A DNA stretch of 64,000 nucleotides from Orientallactaga sibirica (taxonomy: Eukaryota > Chordata > Mammalia > Rodentia > Dipodidae): the NCBI GenBank assembly GCA_036365145.1, contig JAEOAD010000052.1, forward strand, positions 12,585,501 through 12,649,500. The letters run 5' to 3'. The notes beneath the pieces were generated by a model that had not been told where the DNA came from, ran no database searches, and saw only the letters and a program-made list of their open reading frames with translations. Each line of letters begins with the position of its first letter. The first letter of the stretch is position 1. A program made the position numbers and the translations under genes. Below are positions 1 to 9,394 of the stretch, piece by piece.

Positions 1-168
1 CATGCCTGAAAAGCCTAAGGACCCAGGTTCTATTCTCCTGGTCCCACATAAGCCAGATGCACATGGTGGCGCATGTGTCTGGAGTTCATTTGCAGTGGCT
101 GGAGGTCCTGGTGCACCCATTCAACCCCCCCTTCCCCACCCGTCTCTAATAAATAGATAAAAGTAAAT
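1..168 (+). mobile_element. B2 SINE, cut by window start
   Basis: The tRNA-like head is missing because the window begins inside it. The body and the A-rich end (AATAAATAGATAAAAG) are present. Confidence 0.85.
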
Positions 169-172
169 CTTA

Positions 173-391
173 GGGCTGGAGAAATGGCTTAGTGGTTAAG
201 GCGTTTGCCTGTGAAGCCAAAGGATCCCGGTTTGATTCTCCAGGACCCATGTAAGCCAGATGCACAAAGGTCATATGCATCTTGAGTTCATTTGCAGTGG
301 CTAGAGGCTCTGGTGTGCCAATTCTCTGTCTGCCTCTCTTCTATCTCTCTCTCTGCTGGCAAATAAGTAAATAAAAATTAAAAAAAAATTT
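173..391 (+). mobile_element. B2 SINE, full length
   Basis: Head, B-box-like GGTTTGATTCTCC, CT-rich stretch and A-rich tail are all visible. The tail abuts the tail of the next, oppositely oriented copy. Confidence 0.9.
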
Positions 392-565
392 AAAAGAGAG
401 AGAGAGAGGTAGAGAATGGGTGCACCAGGGCTTCTAGCCACTGCAAACACTCCAGACACATGTTGCCACATTGTACATCGGGCTTATGTGGTTACTGGGG
501 AATTGAACCTGGGTTCTCTGGCTTCACAGGCAAGCACCTTAACTACTAAGCCATCTCTTGACCCC
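392..565 (-). mobile_element. B2 SINE, inverted against its neighbour
   Basis: Reads from a GA-rich tail to CTAAGCCATCTCTTGACCC. With the copy at 173-391 it forms a tail-to-tail inverted pair that could fold into a long imperfect hairpin in RNA. Confidence 0.88.
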
Positions 566-655
566 CCCCTTTTTTTATCCTTATTGGTATATCTTTGAGT
601 ACATTCGTGAATATTTCTATCAAACAAATTCTTAGAATTTGTGAATTTTTTGAGT

Positions 656-804
656 GTTTTGTTTTTTTGAGGTAGGGTCTTACTCTAGTCCAGGCTGACC
701 TGGAATTCACTATGTAGTCTCAGGGTAGCTTTGAACTCATGGTGATCCTCCTACCTCTGCCTTCCAAGTGCTGGGATTAAAGGCATGAGCCACCACGGCT
801 GGCA
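656..804 (-). mobile_element. B1 SINE
   Basis: Runs from the T-rich tail complement and GAGGTAGGGTCTTAC to GCCACCACGGCTGGC. Confidence 0.9.
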
Positions 805-874
805 AATTTGTGATTTTTTTTTATTAAAAAAATAAGGAATGGATATGCAATCCCTTCAAATACCATTTTGGTAT

Positions 875-1501
875 TGTTATAGGGTTTGCTGTTGCACAAG
901 ACCATCGACTCACAGAATATGAGGCAAAGTTTTGTTGGGTAAAAAAGAAAGAAAAAGAAGAAAAGCATGAGGTCCCCAGAGTTCGGGATCTCGGGGTGTA
1001 GCCCCCGAACTGTTTAGATGGTCAGCTTTTATGGGAAATAACCACATGATGTTCATAGCAAAAACAGGATGGTAGTTAAACCACAAACTTAAATATTGTT
1101 AAACAAGGGGGGCTATTACAAGAAGTCACAGATTACATAGGTCACATAGGCGGAACTGAGGCAAGAAACATTCTATGCTATGTAATCACAACAAAGAGAT
1201 ACAGGAAGGTCATGGTACATTTGCACAGAGGGGTCACCCCACTCCTTAGGTAACAGTAAACACCTGCCTTATGCAGTAAGGCCTATGTTAAGGGTTCCTG
1301 GAACTTCTTTATCTGTCAGGAAGATCAACTTGGGTGGCGTCCTCCATGATGTGTGCCTAAAGGCAAGGGCTGCACAGGAGGATGCTGGACCAGGTCTATT
1401 GTGTCTTTCACATTCTGTTTTCCAGTCTCTACTGAGGTAGCCATAATTCTCTTTTCATAGTTCTATTTTCACTGGATCTGCTACAGTAACTCAACTCTAC
1501 A
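875..1501 (-). mobile_element. ERV solo-LTR-like block
   Basis: On the minus strand the block begins TGTAGAGTTGAG and ends CCCTATAACA, matching the TG...CA ends of retroviral LTRs. A TATA-like ATAAAAGC lies near 1030 (minus strand), followed by a region with CCCGAGATCCCGAACTC that resembles an R/U5 segment. No gag, pol or env sequence adjoins it, so a solo LTR is the simplest reading. No clear target-site duplication was found, and the ends and ERV class (ERV1- or ERVK-like) are uncertain. Confidence 0.55.
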
Positions 1502-1535
1502 CTAAACCAGCTTTCCACCTCCAAGTACAAAAGCT

Positions 1536-1674
1536 CCTGCCAGGTGTGTGATAGCAGTGCCTTTAAACCCAGCACTCAGGAGGCTGAGATAGAGGAACCT
1601 CATGAGTTCAAGGTTAGCCAGAGTTACAGAGTGAGTTCCAGGTCAGGTTAAGACTCTGCTTAAAAAAAAAAAAA
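1536..1674 (+). mobile_element. B1 SINE, diverged
   Basis: Ends in a poly-A run at about 1661-1674. It is the first of four B1 copies lying head to tail up to 2160. Confidence 0.8.
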
Positions 1675-1676
1675 AG

Positions 1677-1840
1677 ACTGGGCATGGGGCATGGTGACAC
1701 ACCCCTTTAATTCCAGCACTTGGGAGGGAGGTATGAGGATCACTGTGAGTTCATGGCTAGCCTGAGACTACACAATGAATTCTAGGTCAGCCTGGACTAG
1801 AGTGAGACCCTAACTCAAAAAATTTTAAAAAAATAAAATA
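1677..1840 (+). mobile_element. B1 SINE
   Basis: Second of the head-to-tail series; the 5' end carries a small GGGCATGGGGCATGG duplication. Confidence 0.85.
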
Positions 1841-1975
1841 AGCCGGGTGTGGTGGCTCACGCCTTCAATTCCAGTGCTTGGGAGGCAGAGGTAGGAGGAT
1901 CACTGTGAATTCAAGGCCTGGAGGATCTGAGTTTCAGGCCAGCCTGAGCCATAGTTTCAAAACAAACCAAGGAGT
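1841..1975 (+). mobile_element. B1 SINE, rearranged
   Basis: The 5' half is normal (GCCGGGTGTGGTGGCTC). After about 1915 the sequence is disturbed and the usual CTACATAGTGAATTCC middle is replaced. Confidence 0.75.
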
Positions 1976-2021
1976 TGAAGGGGCAACAGGTCAATGTGAA
2001 TTCCTTACACACAAAGGTAAC

Positions 2022-2160
2022 CCGAGCCAGGCCTGGTGGCCCAAGCCTTTAATCCCAATACTCAGGAGGCAGAGGTAGGAGGATCACTGTGAGTTCAAAG
2101 CCAGTTTGAGACTACATAGTGAATTCCAGGTCAGCTTGGACTACAGGGCGACCCTACCTT
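2022..2160 (+). mobile_element. B1 SINE
   Basis: Fourth copy of the series. The tail is C-rich (CCCCACCCCCTGCC) instead of poly-A. Confidence 0.85.
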
Positions 2161-2210
2161 GAACCCCACCCCCTGCCAAATAATCTGAAGATATTCAGGA
2201 GTTATTTTTC

Positions 2211-2271
2211 ATTTTATTTTTTTATTTTATTTTATTTTATTTTATTTTATTTTATTTTATTTTATTTTATA
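2211..2271. repeat. (TTTTA)n microsatellite
   Basis: About ten TTTTA units, an expansion of the A-rich tail of the adjoining minus-strand B2 copy. Confidence 0.9.
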
Positions 2272-2505
2272 TTTTAGAGAGAGACAGAGAGAGAGAGAGA
2301 GGGAGAGGAAGACAGACATGGGCACGCCAGCAGCCTCTCAGCTGCTGCGAACGAAATCCAGATGTGTGCGCCCCCCTGTGGTCAAGTGTGGCATTGTGCC
2401 CTTGCATCACTTTGCATCTGGCTAAATGTAGGACCTGGAGATTGGAACCAGTGTTCTTAGGCTTAGGAGGCAGGCGCCTTAACCACTAAGCCATCTCTCC
2501 AGCCC
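2272..2505 (-). mobile_element. B2 SINE, CTCF-core subfamily (copy A)
   Basis: Differs from ordinary B2 by an insertion of about 30 bp between the AGCCAGATGCA and CATCTGGAGTT segments, and by CAGCAGCTGAGA-like sequence beyond it. The insertion holds a CTCF-like core. The same diagnostic changes recur at 38462, 49023 and 50307. Confidence 0.85.
2368..2381 (-). promoter_or_regulatory. CTCF-like core in SINE copy A
   Basis: The minus strand reads CCACAGGGGGGCGC, two differences from CCACCAGGGGGCGC, the core of the known CTCF motif. Binding is not shown. Confidence 0.45.
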
Positions 2506-2519
2506 TATTTTTCTTTTTT

Positions 2520-2739
2520 AAAAAAATATTTTATTTTTATTTATTTATTTGAGAGAAGAGAAAGACACAGGCAGAGAGAGAAAGAGAGAATGGGCACATC
2601 AGGGCCCCCAGCTATTTCAAACAAACTCCAGATGCATTCGCTGCCTTGTGCATCTGCCTTATGTGGGTCCTGGGGAATTGAACTGAGGTCCTATAGCTTT
2701 GCAGGCAAGCACCTTAACTGCTAAGCCATCTCTCTGGCC
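2520..2739 (-). mobile_element. B2 SINE
   Basis: T-rich tail complement with ATTTATTT, then AGAGAATGGGCACATC, ending at the head AGCCATCTCTCTGGCC. Confidence 0.9.
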
Positions 2740-2761
2740 TCTTTTTTTCTTTTTCAGGAGT

Positions 2762-2830
2762 TTGTTTTCAGGCACTGGAGTCAAGTCCAGGGCCTCTGCC
2801 TTCTAGCGAAACACTCTACCCAGGCTGTTT
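2762..2830 (-). mobile_element. ID-like SINE fragment
   Basis: Weak resemblance to the reverse complement of an ID/BC1 head (CAGGGCCTCTGCCTTCTAGC...CACTCTACC). Confidence 0.35.
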
Positions 2831-3051
2831 GTTTTGTCTCTGGTCACCATTCTAAAAGGAAAATAATTTTGAAAGGACTGGTCTATTTTCTTCAGCCTTT
2901 TTAGTTTGTAAAACCAATCTCTTTTTTGAGTTTATCAGGATACTTACACTATTTTATGGAATAAGGTGTTGTGTTGCCTGACTTTAAAATCAAAGTTAAG
3001 GTCGCTTAATCTTTTCAAGCTACATTGTTATACTTTTGTCCTTTGACAAAT

Positions 3052-3518
3052 TGTTGCAGTCACCCTTCCTTGCTGGGAAAAACACCCGACCAGAAGCATT
3101 ATGGGAGAAGGGTTTATTTCAGGCTTAAGATCCTAGGAGAACCTTCACCATGGTGGAGGAAGCTGTCTCCCTTCACCATACATCCACAGCAGAGAGAGAA
3201 GAGCAAACAGCCAGAGCTCAAACTGGCTCTGAACACTTTGGGGCTGGACTCAAGAGCCCCGCCCCTCAGTGCCATCCTCCTCCAGCCGGACTCCACCTTC
3301 TGGAGACTAAGTAGGAAGCTTAATCAGAAATACCTGAGGCTGCCTGCTGGTGGCGCACGCCTTTAATCCCAGCACTTGGGAGGCAGAGGAAGGAGGATTG
3401 CTGTGGGTTCCAGGTCACCCTGAGACTACATAATGAATTTCAGGACAGCCTGAGCTAGAGCAAGACTATCTCAACAAAACCTGAGGCTATGGGGACATTA
3501 CAATATCAAACCACCACA
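3052..3518 (-). mobile_element. LTR-like element, old copy with a B1 inside
   Basis: The minus strand begins TGTGGTGGTTTGATAT and ends ACTGCAACA, the same termini as the better preserved copies at 15686 and 21697. Flanks CAAAT (3047-3051) and CAGAT (3519-3523) look like a decayed 5-bp target-site duplication. It is broken by a B1 at 3342-3478. Confidence 0.65.
3342..3478 (+). mobile_element. B1 SINE with 10-bp TSD
   Basis: Inserted into the LTR-like element. ACCTGAGGCT flanks it perfectly at 3332-3341 and 3479-3488, dating it after the LTR insertion. Confidence 0.92.
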
Positions 3519-3567
3519 CAGATCCTCTATGTAAATGATCAAGATTCAATACCCTAGTCTACTTTAA

Positions 3568-3791
3568 TTTTTTTGTTTATTATTTATTTATTTGAGAGCA
3601 ATAGATAGAGAAAGAGGCAGAGAGAGAGAAAGAATGAAGTGCTAGGGCCTTCAGCCACTGCAAATGAACTCTAGATGCATGTGCCACCTTGTACATCTGG
3701 CTTATATGGGTCCTGGGTAATAGAGCCTCGAACTGGGGTCCTTAGGCTTCATAGGCAAGCGCTTAACCACTAAGCCATCTCTTCAGGTCCC
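3568..3791 (-). mobile_element. B2 SINE
   Basis: Contains the AGCCTCGAACTGGGGTCC spacer variant between B box and body, shared with the copies at 11090, 24885 and 31977. Confidence 0.88.
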
Positions 3792-3872
3792 CTTAGTATA
3801 GTTTATACCCCACCAAATACCAGTTTGATTTGGTTTCAATAGCCTTTTATTTTTATTTTATTATTATTATTT

Positions 3873-4035
3873 TTTATTTTTTTGGTTTTTCGAGGTAGGG
3901 TCTCACTCTAGCCCAGGCTGACCTGGAATTCACTATGTAGTCTCAGGGTGGCCTAGAACTCACAGTGATCCTCCTACCTCTGCCTCTACCTCTCCCAAGT
4001 GCTGAGATTAAAGGTGTGTGCCACCACGCCTGGCT
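3873..4035 (-). mobile_element. B1 SINE
   Basis: Complete, with a small CTCTGCCTCTACCTCTCCC internal expansion. Confidence 0.9.
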
Positions 4036-4055
4036 TCCGCTGTTATTTTTCTAAT

Positions 4056-4265
4056 GTATGTTTTTATTTATTTATTTGCAAGCAGAGAAAGGTAGAGGAG
4101 ACAGACACATAGAGAATGGCCACGCCAAGGTCTATAACCGCTGCAAATGGACTCCAGATGCATGTGCCATTTTGTGCATCTGACTTTATGTGGGTACTGA
4201 GGAACTGAACCCAGGTCATTAGGCTTTGTAGGCAAGGCCTTAACCGCTGAGCCACCTCTCCAGGC
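4056..4265 (-). mobile_element. B2 SINE
   Basis: Tail begins ATTTATTTATTTGCAAGCAGAG. Belongs to the CTTTATGTGGGTACTG sub-group. Confidence 0.88.
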
Positions 4266-4291
4266 AAGTTTTCTGCTTTTAAAATGTACTC

Positions 4292-4320
4292 ATAAGGGCT
4301 GGAGAGACTGGCTGACTCCA
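4292..4320 (+). mobile_element. B2 head fragment
   Basis: Only about 28 bp of the 5' end (GGGCTGGAGAGACTGGCTGA) remain. Confidence 0.6.
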
Positions 4321-4364
4321 TCTCCATTTCTTTTTACACTGACTTTTTACATTTCTGTGCCATT

Positions 4365-4578
4365 CTTTTTTTATATTTTATTTATTTGAGAGAGGGGCAA
4401 ACAGAGAGAAAGAGAGAGAGAGAGAGAATGGGCACACCAGGGCCTCTAGCCACTGCAAATGAACTCCAGATTCATGAGCCACCTTGAGCATCTGGCTTAG
4501 GTGGGTACTGGGTAATTGAACCTAGGTCCTTAGGCTTTGCAGGTAAATGCCTTAACTGCTAAGCCATCTCTCCAGCCC
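4365..4578 (-). mobile_element. B2 SINE
   Basis: Complete copy, with (AG)n next to the tail and the AGCCATCTCTCCAGCCC head. Confidence 0.92.
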
Positions 4579-4730
4579 TCATGCCATTCTTTGAAGCAGC
4601 TCCATGTTTACATCTTTATAGCTTCCTTCCCAGAAAGGAACTTCTTTTTCCTCCATGCTCCAGTTAGGAGTGTCACAAGAAAGGATTTTCTGTGGCTTGA
4701 TGGATCAGAGACAAAACACCACGGTGATGA

Positions 4731-4757
4731 GGGTGTGTGTGTGTGTGTGTGTGTGTG
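4731..4757. repeat. (TG)n microsatellite
   Basis: About 13 TG units. Confidence 0.95.
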
Positions 4758-4842
4758 CACAAATCCATGATTGGTAGTGCCCACTGTTCCCCAGAACACA
4801 GGGTTTGGAATTTAGAATATTATTACCCAAAAGAAGGGCTGT

Positions 4843-5036
4843 TCTAGACTGGAGAGATGGCTGAGTGGTTAAAGTGCTTGCCTGCTAAACCTAACGATCT
4901 GAGTTCAACTCCCTAGTACCCAAGTAAAGCTACATGTACAAAGTGCATGCAACTGGGATTGTTTGCAGTGGCTAGAGGCCATGGTGTGTCCAAACTCATT
5001 CTCTCTCTGCTTACAGATAAATAAAATATTAACAAA
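4843..5036 (+). mobile_element. B2 SINE
   Basis: A slightly divergent sub-group with CCTAACGATCTGAGTTCAAC at the B box. Confidence 0.85.
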
Positions 5037-5277
5037 AGGAAGGGTTGTTCTCTTCTGGATAGACAGAGTTGTGTGTTCTTATTGCTGAAGCTGGAGGACA
5101 CATCCTGACAACTGCTGTGAAAGTTATTAGGTGACTAATTTATCCTTAGCAAAGTGTCTGAGAGGGAAGAGTCAGCAAACTTGAGGAAGAGCGGGTGGAG
5201 GGACTCTGTTTAACAGAACGTGGCCTGAGGAGGGCAGTGGCTAGAATCAATGTGAGGATACTGGTCAAGAAGATAGA

Positions 5278-5493
5278 GGGCTGGAGGGATGACTTAGCAG
5301 TTAAGGTTTTTGCCTGCAAAGCCAAAGGACCCAGGTTCAATTCCCTAGGACCCACGTTAGCCAGATGCACAAGGGGGTACAAGTGTCTGGAATTTGTTTG
5401 CAGTGGTTGGAGGCCCTGGCGTGCCCATTTTCTCTCTCTTTCCCTCTTTCTCTGTCATAAACAAATAAAAATAAAATATTTTTTTAAAAAAAG
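5278..5493 (+). mobile_element. B2 SINE
   Basis: Full-length copy. The tail ends in A-rich sequence followed by AAGAAGATAG, and AAGAAGATAGAGGG precedes it, a probable target-site duplication. Confidence 0.92.
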
Positions 5494-5590
5494 AAGATAG
5501 TAGAGAGACCAGAAATACTTGCCTAAGAAGTATGGCTGGGACAGTATATTTCTTTTAAGTTTAATGATAGCTAAAATGATTTACTGTTGT

Positions 5591-5752
5591 TGAGCGTGGT
5601 GGCACACACCTTTAATTCCAGCACTGGGGAGGCAGAGGTAGGAGGATCACTGTGAGTTCAAGGCCAGCCTAAGACTACATAGTGAATTCCAGGTCAGTCT
5701 GGGCTAGAGCAAGACTCTACTTCAAAAAAAAAAAAAAAAAAAAAAAAAAAAG
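5591..5752 (+). mobile_element. B1 SINE with long poly-A
   Basis: Complete, with an uninterrupted A run of about 28, suggesting a recent insertion. Confidence 0.92.
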
Positions 5753-5769
5753 GAAACATAATTCATTTT

Positions 5770-6002
5770 TGGTGTAGAAAGATGGCTCAGCAATCGAAGG
5801 TCCTTGCCTTCAAAGCTTGATGGCTTGGGTTCGATTCCTCAGTACCAGCACTAAAAGCCAGATGCACAGAATGGAGCATGCACCTGGAGTTCGTTTGTAG
5901 TGGTTGGAAGCCCTGACATGCCCATACTCACTGTCTGTCTGTCTGTCTTCTTCTTCTCTCTCTTGCTATCTCTGTCTCTCTCAAATAAATAAAAATTAAA
6001 AA
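5770..6002 (+). mobile_element. B2 SINE, diverged
   Basis: A (CTGT)n run at about 5932-5948 replaces part of the CT-rich stretch. Confidence 0.82.
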
Positions 6003-6024
6003 TTATTTAATTCACAAAAATACC

Positions 6025-6132
6025 AGACCTGGTGGGGCCTACTTGTAATCCTAGCACTCTGGGAGGCTGAGGCAGGCCACTCTTGAGTTCAAGGCCAACC
6101 AGCATATGTTACATAGTAAGATCTTCTCTCTC
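6025..6132 (+). mobile_element. B1 SINE, shortened
   Basis: Retains ATCCTAGCACTCTGGGAGGC and GTTCAAGGCCAACC but lacks the usual 3' third. Confidence 0.7.
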
Positions 6133-6139
6133 TCTCTTT

Positions 6140-6334
6140 AAAATATTTATTTATTTGACAGAGAAAGAGGGAGAGAGAGAGAATGGGCACGCCAGGACCT
6201 CCAGCCACTGCAAACAAACTCCAGATGTGTACGCTCCCTTGTGCATCTGGCTAGTGTGGGTCCTGGGAAATGGAAACAGGGTTCTTTGGCTTTGCAGGCA
6301 AACACCTTAACCGCTAAGCCATCCCTCCAGCCCT
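6140..6334 (-). mobile_element. B2 SINE
   Basis: Complete copy ending AGCCATCCCTCCAGCCC. Confidence 0.92.
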
Positions 6335-6351
6335 GTCTTTCTTTTTCTTTT

Positions 6352-6476
6352 TTTGTTTGCTTTTCAAGGTAGGGTCTCACTCTAGCCCAGGCTGACCTGG
6401 AATTCACTATGTAGTCTCAGGGTGGCTTGGAATTCTCAAGGGTCCTCCTACCTCTGCCTCTACACCCCGCTAAGAC
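6352..6476 (-). mobile_element. B1 SINE, truncated
   Basis: The 3' two thirds are present; the 5' end is replaced after CTCTGCCTCTACACCCCGC. Confidence 0.82.
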
Positions 6477-6559
6477 CCAGTCTTTCTAAAAACAACCAAA
6501 CAACAGAAAAAAACAAAACAACAACAACAAAAAAACCTCCAAATACCAAGGAATTTATT

Positions 6560-6780
6560 TATTTTTTTTTTTTTCAATGCTGGGGTTTGAACCTAAGTGG
6601 GCCTTGAGCAAGCTAGGTAAATGCTCTAACACGGAGCTACACTCACTCCTTTTGTTACGTTACATTATTTTAAACAGGATCTTGCTAAATTATCAGGCTG
6701 GCCTTAAACTTTCAATCCTCTTGCTGCAGTCACCCCAGTAGTTGGCTGGTGAGTATGTACCACCATGCCTAGCTAAATTG
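6560..6780 (-). mobile_element. B4-like composite SINE
   Basis: An ID-like reverse segment (TGCTGGGGTTTGAACC...GGAGCTACAC) is followed by a diverged B1-like segment ending CCACCATGCCTAGCT, the order expected of a reversed B4. Confidence 0.65.
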
Positions 6781-6832
6781 GTTTTAAAGTCCTCTATTTC
6801 AAATTTTTTAAAACCTACATTTTCAGCATTAA

Positions 6833-7075
6833 AAGGCACATAAACCCCTCACTTTGGAAGCTGAGGCAGGAGTTTGAGGCCAGCTTGGAGTCAACAGTGA
6901 ATTCAAAGATAACTTGGCTACAGGGTGAGTTTAAAGGAAGCTTGCACTGCACAGCAAGACCTAGGTGTGGTGTCACGTAGCGGTAATTCCATCAGTCATG
7001 AGAAGAGGGGGAGGACTTCAAGGTCATCTTCCTTTACATATCAAGTAGCCTGGGCTACATGAGACCCTGTTGAAG
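6833..7075 (+). mobile_element. Two diverged B1-like monomers
   Basis: Old proto-B1-like sequences (GGAAGCTGAGGCAGGAG; AGCCTGGGCTACATGAGACC) in tandem, with a boundary near 6962. Confidence 0.55.
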
Positions 7076-7090
7076 ACAGATATTAAAAAA

Positions 7091-7225
7091 GCTTTCCAGG
7101 TAGGGTCTCACTCTAGCTCAGGCTGACCTGGAATTCACTATGTAGTCTCAGGGTGGCCTTGAACTCAATCTTCCTACCTCTGCCTCCTGAGTGCTGGGAT
7201 TAAAGGCGTGTGCCACCATGCCAGC
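7091..7225 (-). mobile_element. B1 SINE
   Basis: Complete except for the outer tail. Confidence 0.9.
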
Positions 7226-7236
7226 TTTGTTTGTTT

Positions 7237-7385
7237 TTTTTTTTTTTTGATGTAGAGTCTCACTCTAGCCCAGGCAGACCTGACCTGGAATTCACTGTGT
7301 AGTCTCAGTGTGGCCTCGAACTCACGGTGATTCTCCTACTTCTGCCTCCTGAGTGCTGGGATTAACATGTGCCACCATGCCTGGA
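7237..7385 (-). mobile_element. B1 SINE
   Basis: Tail complement is a T run at about 7231-7247. A short ACCTGACCTGG duplication sits inside. Confidence 0.9.
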
Positions 7386-7446
7386 CAGTTTTTTTTTTTT
7401 TTTAATAATTTATTTTAAAAAAAACACAAAAAACAAACTTTGGTTT

Positions 7447-7615
7447 GCCAGGCCAGGTGGTACATGTTAATCCCAGCACTCAGGAGGCAGAGGTAGGAGA
7501 ATTACCGAGAGTTCGAGGCCACCCTGAGACTATGTAGTGAATTCCAGGTCAGCCTGAACTAGAGTGAGACCCTACTTTGAAAAACCACAAAAATAAATAA
7601 ATAAATAAATAAATA
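7447..7615 (+). mobile_element. B1 SINE with (AAAT)n tail
   Basis: Complete; ends in five to six AAAT units. Confidence 0.9.
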
Positions 7616-7631
7616 AGCAAAACAAAAAAAC

Positions 7632-7829
7632 TGTTTTATTTTATTTTATTTATTTGAGAGAGAGAGATAAAGGCAGATAGAGAGAATGAGTGTACCAGGG
7701 CCTCTAGCCACTGCAAATGAACTCCAGATACATGCACTACCTTGTGCATCTGGCTTATGTGGGTCCTGGGGAACTGAACCTAGGTCCTTTGGCTTTGCAG
7801 GCAAGCGCCTTAATCATTCTCCAGCCCGA
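7632..7829 (-). mobile_element. B2 SINE
   Basis: Head end shortened (TAATCATTCTCCAGCCC); otherwise complete. Confidence 0.9.
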
Positions 7830-8351
7830 AAGCCCTTAGTTTTAACAAAGTTTGTAATAATGTCAGGAAGCTGGAGAGGCTGGTGGCCAGCCCATTTCTG
7901 ATTGCTGTAGTTGTGCTCGGGTTCCAAAACAGGCTTTGCAGCATGTGCAAATGCATGGCTTCTTGGGGGGTGGGGGCAAAAGAGAAAATACAGGAAATCA
8001 AAGACACAAACATAAGCGCACAGATAGAACCATACATCAGCGCTTATTTATCAAATTACAAATGAGCCTTGTTTTTCCTCAGCACCCTGTCCATTGTGCC
8101 CCTGTGCTCCTAGGAAACCCACGTCATGGAACGTACCAGGCTAGAGAGCCAGCTGTTTCTGTAGCAGCTCTGTTCCAGCAGCACAGCTTGCTCCATGAGG
8201 ATTCTGCAGGGGACTCTAATCAGGGATGGGTCTTGTGGCCCATAAGTGGCCATCCTAATGCATAAGGAGCCCCCCGTGCTTTGGGGGATGGTACATGGCA
8301 GTCCAGTACACTGGCAGCCAGTTTCTCTCGTTCTCTCTGCTTCTCTCTTAG
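7830..8351. other. Unassigned sequence
   Basis: About 520 bases without a recognisable repeat. Short open frames on both strands lack start context, splice signals or family resemblance. Confidence 0.5.
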
Positions 8352-8520
8352 TACAGGCTAGCCTGGATTGCAGAGTGAGTTACAGATCAGCCTGGGTTAG
8401 AGACAGACCCTGTCTCAAACAAACAAACAAAACCTGGGCTTGGTGGCTCATGCCTTTAGTTCTTGCACTCAGAGGCTGGGGTAGGAGGATCCCTATGAAT
8501 TCAAGGCCAGTCTGGGCTAT
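8352..8520 (+). mobile_element. Two half B1 SINEs
   Basis: A 3' half (AGCCTGGATTGCAGAGTGAG...CTCAAAC) precedes a 5' half (GGGCTTGGTGGCTCATGCC...), an order unlike an intact B1. Confidence 0.7.
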
Positions 8521-8540
8521 TAACTGGTTTATATAATAAT

Positions 8541-8654
8541 ATGGCTTTTCTTTTCTTTTCTTTTCTTTTCTTGTCTTGTCTTGTCTTGTCTTGTCTTTTC
8601 TTTTCTTTTCTCTTCTCTTCTCTTCTCCTTTCCTTTCTTCTTTCTCTCTCCCTC

Positions 8655-8726
<72 letters not shown>

Positions 8727-8727
8727 G
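8541..8727. repeat. Polypyrimidine tract (TTTTC, TTGTC, TTTC)n
   Basis: Consecutive blocks of TTTTC, TTGTC, mixed TCTTC and about 18 TTTC units. It is nearly purine-free apart from the TTGTC block and has mirror symmetry. Confidence 0.95.
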
Positions 8728-8841
8728 AGATAGGGACTTGCCTTAGTTTGGGTTAGAGCGAGACCCTACCTTGTAAAACAAAAAACCCAAAAGGCCTATC
8801 TGGACAATTTAGCGTGGCCTTACTTCAAAATATAAATGAAA

Positions 8842-8985
8842 AGCCAGGTGTGGTGACTCATATCTTTAATCCCAGCACTGTGGAGGCAGAGGTAGGAAAA
8901 TTGCAGTGAGCTTGAGGCCAGCTTAGAGCTACAGAGTGAGTTCCGGGTCAGCCTGGACTAGACTGAGACCCTACCTCAAGAAAGA
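8842..8985 (+). mobile_element. B1 SINE
   Basis: Complete; its A-rich tail expands directly into the GAAA tract that follows. A detached B1 3' piece lies just upstream at about 8750-8785. Confidence 0.88.
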
Positions 8986-9114
8986 AAAAGAAAGACAGAA
9001 AGAAAGAAAGAAGGAAAGAAAGAAAGAAGAAGGGAGAAATAGAAAGAAAGAAAGAAAGAAAGAAAGAAAGGAAAAAAGAAAGAAAGAAAGGAGAAAGAGA
9101 AAGGAAGGAAGGAA

Positions 9115-9147
<33 letters not shown>

Positions 9148-9150
9148 GAT
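8986..9150. repeat. Polypurine tract (GAAA, GGAA)n
   Basis: GAAA and GGAA units with almost no pyrimidine; complementary in kind to the tract at 8541-8727. Confidence 0.95.
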
Positions 9151-9157
9151 AAAAATG

Positions 9158-9372
9158 AGAGCTGGAGAGATTGCTTAGTGGTTAAGGTGCTTGCCTGCAA
9201 GGCCAAAGGACTCAGGTTCAATTCCCCAGGACCCAGTAAGCCAGATGCACAAGGTGGTGCATGCGTCTCAAATGCCTTTCTAGCCGCTGGAGGCCCTGGT
9301 GTACCCATTCTCTCTCCCCTCTCCTGCCCCCTGCCTCTCTTTCAAATAAATAAAAATTTTAAAAAATTAAAT
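9158..9372 (+). mobile_element. B2 SINE
   Basis: Full-length, B box GGTTCAATTCC, tail AAATAAATAAAAATTTT. Confidence 0.92.
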
Positions 9373-9394
9373 ATTTAAAAAATATAAAAAGTGA

